DNA of 64,000 nt from Halichondria panicea (taxonomy: Eukaryota > Porifera > Demospongiae > Suberitida > Halichondriidae), in NCBI RefSeq assembly GCF_963675165.1, contig NC_087386.1, positions 6,920,266 to 6,984,265 of the forward strand, in the 5' to 3' direction. The translations under genes and the position numbers were made by a program. Positions 35,508 through 47,200 of this stretch are shown piece after piece. Numbering within the stretch: position 1 is the first letter of the stretch; each line of letters starts with the position of its first letter. Under the pieces are notes generated by a model, which saw only the letters and a program-made list of their open reading frames with translations, ran no database searches and had not been told where the DNA came from.

Positions 35508-37996
35508 ATGTCAGCATACACTGAAAGTGAAAATGATGTAGGAATTCACACTCTAGACAAAGATGTTGAAGTTAGATCTAATGATCTGCATACAGAAAAC
35601 CCATTGGCTCTGTTGGATATACCAGATAGTAGCAAAGATGCTACTGGATCAGTACAACAAACTGACTTTGATGAAAAGCTTCCAGACTTTCAACCAGAGT
35701 TAATAGAGTCCAACAATGTGATTGAAGAAGCGGAAGGAAGTGTAAAGACAAAGAAAGTACGACAAAGGTTATGGACTGTTATGCTGTCCGTTGTGGTAGC
35801 ATGTATACCGTTTCTACTGGCCGGCTGTACCCTCGGCTTCCCATCTGGTGCTCTATTGGATCTCACTGATCTAGAGGAGAGGACGGATTTTAAGCTAACC
35901 AGGCAGCAAGCTGATTTGTTTGGGGTGGGTTAAATCACGTACATAGGAACATGATGCTTGCATGTCAGCCCTATAATTATAGCATTCTCTTTTGAGTACA
36001 TTCCATACACACATGATCTATTATACATGTCATGTGTATTATAATAGTAAAGCCGACTCATAGTCAGAATAACATGGCACACATCACACAGGCATTGGGC
36101 TCCATTGGTGCCATGATTGGAGGACCCATAGCTGGATGGATATCGGACAGAATGGGACGAAAGCCAGCCTTGATGTTGGTCAGTATTCCCTACCTCATTG
36201 GCTACTTGATGATCACCTATGCTCGATTCGCCAGTAATTCAGTACTGTTCAAAGTAGTACTCCTTATTGGACGGTTTCTCAGTGGAGTGGGGATTGGATG
36301 GGCCTCACTAGCAGCTACAGTGAGTGAGGCAATTTAAGCTTAAAGCTAGCCCTTATTTACAAGCTATAAGGTATCCTATATATGTAATTATAGGTAGTGC
36401 TTCAGTACGCTATAAATCAACCATAGGTGGGTGGTCCTTTAGCTAAAGCCACTAGACCTATACATGATTTTGGGAATCATTATACCTCGGTTGCGTAAGC
36501 GCAGCGAGGTATACAGTAGTGTGTTTGTGTCTATGTGTAGACTGTTACAGATAAATGAAGTGCATAGTTATGTTTTCTTGGATGCTTAATTGTTCTCGGG
36601 TTATGGCTAGGTTTGTTTACTTTAAAGGCCATTGCAGACTCGTGTGTAGCAAAATCTGTAACTTACTTAGTAGTTAGCTCTGCACTAATTGGTAGCAAGA
36701 GTCAGAAAGAGCTGCACTGTTTCGTGAGCTTCCCGCTCGGCAATTATATTATGGAAATAATACCCTTAGGTATAAATCCAATACACCATACATCCATGGT
36801 ACAACTATTACTTATATATCCTCAACATGCAGGTGTATGTTCTCGAGATATCGCCGGCCAAACTGAGAGGAAGGATGGGATCAGCACTACAAGTGTTCCT
36901 GGCACTAGGAGTTGTCATTGTGTACGGTCTAAGTGCAATCGATAACTTTGCTTACTACGACTCATCGCTAGTACTGATAGGATTCGTGACACTCTTCACA
37001 ATATCTATGCCGTTTTTCATCGAGACACCAAGATGGCTAATCGCCCATGGACAAAAGAAACAAGCTATTGCTGCTCTCAAATTTTTACGTGGACCAAAAT
37101 ATGATTTTATGAGTGAACTTGACACAATAACAGCGAATATTAAGTCAACTCCACGTTTGAAACCTAAGCAGTTACTTAAAGAGTTTGGTAAAGGCAATGT
37201 GATTGTTCCAATGATCCTAGTACTTTTTTTGGTTGTTTTTTTTCAATGCGGAGGCCTTAATTCCATCACAACATATTCAGCATTGATTTTCAAAAATGCT
37301 GGCGTTCCCATGTTCAGACAAGCAGCACTGTACGGAACTGGATGTACACGACTACTAGTGAATATCATTGCTTTATTTCTCACTGATCTTTTTGGTAGGA
37401 AGATTCTATTGATGGTTAGTAGTGTTGGAGCGATGCTAGGCACAACAATGTTGGGTGTGCATTTCTACATAACAAATCCTTCCTTTTGCTCAAACACTAC
37501 GTCTGTTATTGACCCAGTGTCGATGGCCATGGGTGAAGATGAAGTATTGTGCAACCCTCAATTTGCTCCACTAGCCATTACTGCTGTTATTATCTTCAAC
37601 ATTGGATTTTCTATTGGTTGGGGACCGGTAATCTGGTTGCTTCTTGTAGAACTGTTGCCACTACAGATTAGAGGTATTGGATCTGGTATAGCTTCCCTTT
37701 TGCTCTGGGGTCTAGCATCAGCGGTGATCGGTTCGTACCTAACTTTTGTGGATGCTGTTCAGCCCTGGTTCGTATGGTGGACGTACTCTGCAATTAGCTT
37801 AGTGTCATTCTTTTTTGTTGCTTTTTTCATATTTGAAACCAAAGGCAAGAGTTTGGAAGAGATTCAGAAACGGTTTGAAGAAAAGTATGGCCAGTTTAAA
37901 CTGTGTAATCGCAATTCTCAAAACCAAAGGCAAAAGTTGGGAGAAAAGTATGGCCGTTATAATTTTAATCGCGATTCTCAAATTCTCTATAACTAA
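35508..37996 (+). CDS. SLC2A/GLUT-type facilitative sugar transporter (MFS), 602 aa
   Basis: Three exons, all phase 0: 35508-35924, 36092-36319 and 36833-37996 (stop TAA). After an acidic cytoplasmic N-terminus of about 85 residues, the first membrane helix begins at LWTVMLSVVVACIPFLLAG. MFS signatures are all present: SDRMGRKPALM after helix 2 (about residues 157-167), VYVLEISPAKLRGRM (helix 4-5 loop), ETPRWLI (near 280), TDLFGRKILLM (the second MFS repeat), GPVIWLLLVELLPLQIRG, and FETKGKSLEEI after the last helix. The order and spacing fit class III GLUT proteins (SLC2A6/8/10/12-like); the substrate cannot be read from sequence. The C-terminus carries a near-duplicated tail (EEKYGQF ... GEKYGRY). 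The first two exons and the first part of the third also exist as an inverted decayed copy at 55860-58310. Convergent with UOX. Confidence 0.9.
36480..36535. repeat. hairpin repeat end in SLC2A intron 2
   Basis: ACCTCGGTTGCGTAAGCGCAGCGAGGTA is partly self-complementary (CCTCG...CGAGG). It resembles an end of a dispersed element; no partner end was found. Confidence 0.4.
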
Positions 37997-38240
37997 TATT
38001 TTGTCTTATAGCCACACTTATTCCCTTCTTTCACTGGGCCTATAATTATTATGTTAGTTTACCTTTTGTATCGTGCATGTCACTGTGTCGTGTTATTCAT
38101 TATTGTGCATGATTAATTTTATGCATAGCTGTAATCACAGGTTATATGACAGTTAAATATGCAAAAATTGGACACACACATGATTGTACACATACAAATT
38201 ATGCGTGCGGAAATGTGCAGTTCGGAGTGCATATATATAA

Positions 38241-41200
38241 TCATAGTTTTGCTTGAAGAGGTCGGGAGAAGGTCGCACTGATCATTCCTTGAGGGTTGTT
38301 GAGGAGCTGCAGATAGAAACAGTCAGTGATCACACACACACTCAGTACAAATGGCTTAATTTTATTAGCCAAACATAATTAAAATACATACTCGCCAAAT
38401 TTTCCTACTGTATTTATATCACGTTGTCAAGGTAATAAGTGTAATAAAAGTCAAAATAATTATAGTCTCTTCCATGTTATATTTTTATTGCACGGTCGTG
38501 TAGCCTCGAGGCTAGTCCATAATAAGACAATGAAAACCTTTTTAGCGGCCCTCTGAATAAAGCCCAGGTCGCAAATGAACGGTTTGTGTATATACAATTA
38601 AGCATAGCCCTTCTACAATGAATCGGCCTCAGTATGATGGCCAAAACTTTGTTCCCCCAACGGTGTCCAATACAAAGGGTATATACTCAAATACATCCAC
38701 TCACCTCTCCACTGTTGGGCAGTTTTAACAAGTCCGCTACGTAGTAGTGGATGTTGGGCATGCGAATCTCAACATCATTGATTTTTGGCACTCGTGCAAA
38801 CACCACCTTGGCCGTGTCGTACATCATGTTCTGTGTATATGAAAGAGTATGACAATCACATGATAGTCACATGATCGTACCTGCACAGAATGAGAGTACC
38901 CGGCAAACACATCCAACAGTGAGCTCTTGACAGTCTCCCTGCAACAACATAAGTACATCCTACTATGAATTATAAAAGTTTGGGAAGAGAGTTACTGTGC
39001 TAAATCGTCAGCTTTGGACCATGCATATATTCGTCAATTTTGGCCAAATGCAATTATAGTACCATGGGCTGAATAGTTATGTGAAGACCATGTACTTCAC
39101 CACTATATATAATCATTATTACACATGTGAGGCATCTTTAGCTATACTGCATGCATGTAAATCCCCTGTTTATCTATTTGCCGATGGGGTGATTGTAAGA
39201 TACTCAACCACACCCACCAAGTGCCGTTGAAGTCCACTCCGTGCACATCTTCCCTAAAGTCGTACTTGAGGCTCAAATTAGTGCAGAACGTTCTGTTACT
39301 CGTCTCAGGAAGTACATGGTCAATAGTGCCTAGAAGCATTTAGGGGGAGGGGGAGAGGAGTATGAAATAAAATGAAGTCTTATACATGTATAAGGGAGAT
39401 TAGGGAGTTTTCATTAAAATAATAGATAAGGACAGACCATAATAAGTAGATTAGCCTCAAATCTGGGCTCTATTAATAATCCAGTCTCCATGCACTGATG
39501 ACATCACTCAATCTATGCCTTGAGTTTCCGTTAATAGAGAGTTGACTATATAGACTTACCTAGCCTAGCCTCGAGACCAGCCGTTCGTTATCTGAAAGAA
39601 CGCCTGGTCAAGTTCCAATGTAGCACTCGTCCAGCGGTCCAGGAATTTATTGGACTGGTAATTGCCCGCACAAGGTCCGCCCAAGGTGTATTACCCATGA
39701 ATATCATTATGATGCTATAAAACGCTGACTCAGCTGGACGAGTGCTACATTGGAACTTGACCAGGCGTTCTTTCAGATAACGAACGGCTGGTCTCGAGGC
39801 TATACGCTAGCCAGGGCCGGCGGAACCGCTCAGGTTGGTCAGGCCAAAACCTGACCACTTTTCTTGCGTTCACTTATTTATTTGGTAACGGTCGTTAACA
39901 TTAAAAATGAAAAATTAATCAGTTTGGTAATAATCGTTACTGACAACGGTGCTGGTAATAGCTAGATACAGTAATAGAGTAGTACCGCAGGATCAGTGTC
40001 AGATCTATATAGCTGCAAGCCAGAAGAAAATGTCTCTCTCCAAACTGCAATCGAGTTCCTTTCAGTGTCCTCACATTGGTGCCTCTCCAAACCAGCAGAA
40101 GAACATCTCCTTCCCTAAGGTATCATTCACCGTCTCAGGAAAGTTTTAGGTGCAACCTCATAATTACCCGAGGCGCGCGTGGGCGGCCACGGGTATAGTA
40201 GTCTGTTGGTTTGTTTGTTTGTTTGTTTGTGATGGGCTTTTCTACTCACCTGGATGTCACAGCACTGCGTTTACAGCATGGATAGCCTTCACACAACAAT
40301 ATCTTGATTTAAATAGTGGCAGATTTTGATATTAAAGCTTCTTTGTCGAGCAAAAGCTAAGAAGCTTGTGACTAGGTCTGCTTACCTGGATGTTCTAGCA
40401 CTGCGTTTACAGCACGAGTAGCCTCCACACAACAAGTTAGTACTTTTGATAGTGGCAGCTTTCGGTGTTAAAGCTCCTTTGTCTAATAAAAGCGAGCAAA
40501 ATGTAGCTTGAACAGAACTTGCACATGCGTTACTTATAACTGAAGTGATCCTGTACCAAGAACGATGGAACAGGGTCACTAAAGTAGAAAGCTGTATATA
40601 CCAGGAACAATGGAACAGGGTCACTAAAGTAGAAGCTTGAATTATAGCTCCTGCTGATCTGGGATCCTACTCCATGCAGAACCTGGAGCCATACTTCTCT
40701 GAGACTCCAGGCTTCTTTACTGTGATCCTAATCCACAGTGCATATATCTATAGTACCACTACCTGTTCTCAAATGTTTCAGCATGCCTCCAGTCTGGTTT
40801 AGTTTTATTGCTCCTGAGTTGCTGTGCAAGTCATACATGATAACAACATCACTATAATTATGCACTGCATTATTAACCCGAGGCGCGTGGGCGGCCACGG
40901 GTTATAGTAGTCTGTCTGTTTGTCTGTTTGTTTGTTTGTTTGTAACGAGTATATCTACTCACCTGGATGCCATAGCACTGCATTTACAGCATAGATAGTC
41001 TTCACACAACAATATCTTGGTTTAAATAGTGGCAGATTTTGATGTTAAAGCTTCTTTGTCGAGTAAAAGCGAGCAAAAGCTAAGAAGCTTAAACTTGCCA
41101 CGTGGCCTTGAGTCAAGGTACGGGATCACTTCAGCTGAAAATACGTAGTCAAGGCTTGATTACGTATTTTCAGCTGAAGTGATCCCGTACCAGGAACAAT

Positions 41201-44200
41201 TGATAGTTTTGTCATGCGCACTATGAGCATAACCAAGCCCATCCACATGGTTTTAATCATTATTGAAGACCTGTGAAAGCCTGAATTACAAGGACAGATC
41301 AGACTAGACTTCTTGGACCGAAGATATCAATATGCCCTTCTCTAAACCTTGTCCCCAATGTGGGGATGAGGTCCACATCAGGACACTGAGGTGTCCAAAT
41401 TGCGACCATGTTCTGCGGAATAGTTAGTTTAGTTTTATTGCTCTTGAGTTGCTGTGCTAGCGCATGCTAGTCATACATGCTACATGCACTGCATTATGAC
41501 TCTTCTGGTTTCTTTATTATCATGTCACCAGCCGAGGGTTTGCACTTTAGTGCTCTAGTATTTCTGGTTTCTTTTTAATCATGTCACCAGCCGAGGGTTT
41601 GCACTTTAGTGCTCTAGTTATACCTGTACCAATATCAATTTTTGTGATTGTCTCAATTAAAATGTCAATTTTCAAATTCATTAAATATTACTCAAAATGC
41701 ACCAGAATGCACCAGCAAGCACCATTCAAAAAAAATTTCCCGGGAAGGACCCCCGGACCCCCCTTTATGGGTCCAGCCTGACCACTTCATATTTGCTTCC
41801 TCTGGCTCTGCTAGCTACTATTCAATTTTATTCAGGTGGTGTATCTCAATGAAAACTAAACACAACAGCTTCAGCTCTCCTACATGTATATATGTAAAAG
41901 AATTCCCACAACATACAACTAGCTCACCTTCGAAGCCTGATTGTGTCGTCTTAAGCACCTTGACATCCTTCATCCCACCACTAACTTTGAGGGCTCCTGA
42001 AGAACAATATAATACATGCACACATTGATTGACAATTTAATAGTCATTGCTCATTGTGGTCAGACATCAAAGGATCGCACTATATATAAGTATATACATG
42101 CCTGAATATCACCCAGAATGTGGTCAATATAATAATAATAATTATTATATAGATGATATTGATACGCAGATCACCTACCACCTGTTAGCTAGCATTGCTT
42201 TTATAAACAACTACATTGATGCGTGGCGAATCCCAATGCAGTCTCAGGTAGGTTAAGGACTGGGACTAGCAATTATTGCTGCATCAGCTAAAACGCAGCC
42301 ACGCCCACGATTTTTAATATGTTTTGTGTGTAAAAAATTAGTTTAGCTACTTATCTTTTTTAGTTCTAATTCTGGAGGTCTAAACCTTCCTTTCAGCTCT
42401 AAATTTTTAGTGTAGTAGGTAGTTCAAAGGTTTGTGCAGACTATTCAATCGGGAGGGAGCATGGTACTCTATGCAAAGTAAGTTATTAGCTTTTACATTT
42501 AAAATTAACAGCTAGAAAACTAGGTTTTTTTCAAAATCTCACCTTTGGCTGAATGAACAGCTCCCTCCCGATTGAATAGTCTGCACACACCTTTGAACTA
42601 CCTACTACACTAAAAATTTAGAGCTGAAAGGAAGGTTTAGACCTCCGGAATTAGAACTAAAAAAGATAAGTAGCTAAACAAATTTTTTACACACAAAACA
42701 TATTAAAAATCGTGGGCGTGGCTGCGTTTTAGCTGATTCAGCAATAATTGCTGGTCCCAGTCCTTAACCTACCTGAGGTTGGGTAAAATCCTGAAATCTG
42801 ATTGGTCCACAAGGTAATGATCCTTAAATGTTATCCCCTTGAAATGATTACACAAGCAATAACATTATAGGTTTTATTACGTCATGCCCTCGTGCTAGCC
42901 TCGATCCCAGGCCGAGTTTTCGCTTTTATAACGGTTAGGCGAACAACTAGGCCTGGTACTAGTTGTCTGTGCATGCGTCAGTCGTTCGTCAGATTCTGAC
43001 GAATGGTTATTCTCGTTCACTTTCATGACATTTTTATTCGTGTACTATCGTGTACTAGAAGTCAGTTCCCGTTTTATCATTATTGGAATCGATTGGAATG
43101 GCTCTTAGCTGAAGCTTCTCTCTTCTCTGAAGCTTGGAAAACATTATTCTGAAGACTGAACAACAAGGGAAGAGTTATAAAGCTTTGTCAAGCTTGTTAA
43201 GGTCAGATATTTTTGTGTGGGCCCTATGCTATCAAATCTTGTTCATGTTTGGCAAGATCTAGGTAGACTATAGTTTCATCATTAATATGGTGGATCAAGT
43301 GAAGAGTGTGAGCTAGAGAACTTGGTGCTGCCATCATCAGCTCGTCGACAATGACACTATAACCTGTTTAATACAATATGTATAGATCTACACATATTTA
43401 GAATGTCTACTTCTCTGTACAGGAGCAATTGCTAATATCCAGCTATCCCAACAGTGCTCCTCTTGGCTATATACTAACGGACGAGACTGGACAGTTTGAA
43501 GTAAGGGTTTAACCGTCTTTGGTTTCTTTTAATATTGTCCTATACTCACAGGATGGAGTATGACCTGCTCGTTCGAGCATTGCTGGGTAGCTCAGAGGCA
43601 TCAAGAGAATCTACGTTTTCTCAAGCAAAATTTAACTGAGTTACGATTTGGGGCCTAGAATCAGAGAAGTCCAGCAGCCTGCTAAATGTTTTTGAAACGT
43701 AATTTGAAGTCATTCAATCATCCTGAAGTCGCCCTGGGTCACTGTAATCGTGCTGCAGCACAACTGGCAACTCCCCAGGCCCTTGTGAGCAGCTCCCTAT
43801 GTGCATCTTTTGTGTACTCGCATTTTCTGTGTACAAATTTCGATTATTGTAAATATTTTTGCCGACCACAAATACAATGAAAATTTGACACACGCACAGA
43901 CAACTAGTACCAAGCCTAGTTGTTCGTCTAACCGTTATAAAAGCGAAAACTCGGCCTGGGATCGAGGCTAGCCCTCGTGCATGAGTAATAACGTATAATG
44001 TTATTCTCCGTAATATTTACATATTATTATAGTTTTTTTAGGTACTTCAAATGTAGTTGAGGCTACGGGCACTGCAAATTATAGCTATCAAGACAATTAA
44101 TCTTAAAACACAAAACACATAAAGCTAAACTCACCTCCTCTCAACTGCGACACAGTGCAGAACCTGATGGCTGATGGCTGAGATATGAATGCATGCGAAT

Positions 44201-47200
44201 GCTCCGCTCCTCCCTACAATCAAGAGCCTTTACATAAACAATGTGATCATGTACACAGTGACACATTATTCCAATATTCTACCGCAGTTTAACGACTGCA
44301 TTATTTATATCTCAGTCTAATAAAATAGCGCTTCAAATTCTGCATGTACTCTATACCTGCTTTATTCTCTGCCAAGGAGCTTGCTCTATAGATACCTTGC
44401 ACCGAATGAGCTACACAGGACACGAGAACAAGGAATGGTCGAATAAAATAAAGCGAGGGTATACTGGAAGTTAATTTTTTACCTGTTTGCATGTGCCGAG
44501 GAAATGGCTGCATATCAGCATAGCAAACTGCTCCGGTGAGGTGATCTGTGTGTGTGCGTCCATTACAGTATTCCAGTGGAACCTTCAAAAGTGTACACCA
44601 TTGGGAAACAGCCTTTCGGCTGCTATATAGAGTTTACGTATGAGGAGAGAGCGACTGGCACTGCATGGACTTTAAAGCTGCAAATACCTGGTGTGGTCAT
44701 TGTACTTTTGAGAATGTGCTAATTATGTGCTCTGATACTATATAAGGAATATCACTCAGGATCCTCTATAGGGTACAAATGCCATGTACCCTCTAGGGGG
44801 GTGTACATTCATGTACCTGCATGGTCAGCCTGAAGTCCTCCCCACTCTTTTAAAGACAGTAACAAAAATTGGGGAAAGCACAAAAATGTGCTGGTGTTGA
44901 GGTTAATTGTAAATGTGGTTTGTCAAGTGTAAGCACACTGGCACACAACACATACACAGCACATGCAGGGCAGAGATCAAAGAGTGTTGACTCAGTTGTA
45001 AATGGGTTTGGCTTCTAATAGACCAGTTGCGCATAAGCTATGAGGAATTTACTTACCGTGACGTCAGATAAACAGATCTTTATGATGCAATGAACACTGG
45101 TCAAAGCGCATGCAGTGCAATTTTTACATTGATTTGCCAGTAAAGTGAATTTTCCGGAGCAGTCCAATCGTGACGTCACGGTAAGTTAATTACTAATTAA
45201 ATTCCTCATGGCTTATGCGCAACTGGTCTATTGCTTCTAATCAAGCCACCTGTAAAATTACACATTACAATGCATCATAAATATTACCGCTGAAATACTA
45301 ATGGGGGAGGGCCTATAATTGTATTTGTGACATAGGTCTGTATACAGTATATTGGAGTTGCGTATAATTATACTCTTCCTATAATGAACTCTTGGTTTGT
45401 ACAAAAGTATGTAAGTGTCGAACTACCGATACCTCTACACAAAAACTGTGCACAAAGTAACATGACATCCTGTCAATTGCACGTGAGCAACTCGCAATTG
45501 ATGACATTTGCGCATAATTATATACAACGCACAGAAGTTGTTAATGGTGAGTCATGAGCGCAAGTGAAGAGGATCAACCCAACTATTGTCTCTATTTATA
45601 GATGATTTTTGTGAAGAGTGATGAGAATATGCAGTGCAATATTATCTATCTTGCTAGCAGGTGAGAGATCACCGACAGTTTTAATAACAACTTTACAACA
45701 AGACAGAATCAGCACAAAGCCAAAGAACTAAGAACAAAAGGACATAACAGGCACTAATAAGAAAACAGCCCCATGCATAAACTACAACAAAAGACTATTG
45801 TTACAACTATAGAGCAATGCTCTCTATTAACCAATAATTAACTTCTTAACAAAAACTATGGAAACTAATTAAGTCATAAGTGTACAGTATTATTCTAACA
45901 AAGAGATGTGTCCTATCAGTGTGCAGTGAACGTTGAACGCGAATGACTAGCTAGAATCAGATGTCATTGTTCAATTACCACACCCCTAAAAACGTCACGG
46001 TTAAAATTTACTATAGGAGATTACTAGTAAGTTTACAATTATACTTTATCACGTCGAGTCATGTTACTTTGTGCACGGTTTTTGTGTAGAGGTATCGGTA
46101 GTTCGACACTCTTCTCTTTTATTGCAAATAGAAACTTTTATTTCATGATAATTACATCATGTACAAATAATTACATCATGTACAAAGCCAACTAATTATA
46201 TACCTCTTCTATAATATACTCTTTGAGCGAAGCAAAATAATTTTATATATCGAGAGGCATTAGCAACTTGCAAAAACTGATTGGAGAGACTATAGAAAGC
46301 TGGTATGGAGTGCCGTTCCTGAGAGGTTGCTTTACATAAAAGTTTACGTAGTTTCAATGTGGGCCGGGCCGAACCTGAGTTCTCGCCGTTTTATAGTGGT
46401 TGGTCGTTAAGGGAGGTTCCACTGTAATTTTACATAGGAAATGCATTATAGCTCATTTGTATACCGTATAGCGCGAAATTTTCGAGGCACTTATATTTCG
46501 TGGATTGGCCTCTAAAAGCCATTTCGTTGCACAATGTTCGCGGAATGACTGCTTACCGGAAGCCACGCCTTTAAATCTTGCACGTTATAGCAGGTAAAGA
46601 ACGATTTTTCGTGGACTTAATTTTCGTGTAGGATTGCTAACCCACGAAATCCACGAAAATTAAGCCCCTCGAAAATTTCGCGCTATACGGTACTTTTACA
46701 GTAGCCCTATTTCCGATGACCATGCATACAAGAGCACTGAGGTACTGAGGTATATATAGTCAGGGGCATAGCCAGGATTTTGAGGAAGGGGGTGTTATCA
46801 CGATGAAAGAGGGCGCAAAGCGCCCGATTTTTAGCCGTGCAGCGCGAAATTTGGTTGACCGGAAGCCATACCTCTTATTAATGACCTAATAATTAATAGT
46901 TGGGCGTGGCCCAATCTTCTATTTGCATAGAGAAGCCTATTTTGCTACGAAAGAGAACTAGTCTATAGATCTAAGCTAACAGTTTAAAGACCAATTTGTT
47001 TTGCTTGCCTACTAGCTAGCTAACTGCAGCAAGATCTGGAAGAGAAGGGAGTGCTCAGCTAGACAATTAGGTACACTTTGTGTACAATCTCAGATAGAAA
47101 GGGGGTGCTTGAGCACCATGAGCCCCCCCCTGGCTACGCCCCTGTATAGTGATACACCATGCACACACTGAGGTAACTGAGGTATAGTGATATACTATGC

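Noticed and set aside
36613-36945. 110-codon plus-strand frame in SLC2A
   Set aside because: Out-of-frame overlap with intron 2 and exon 3 of the transporter.
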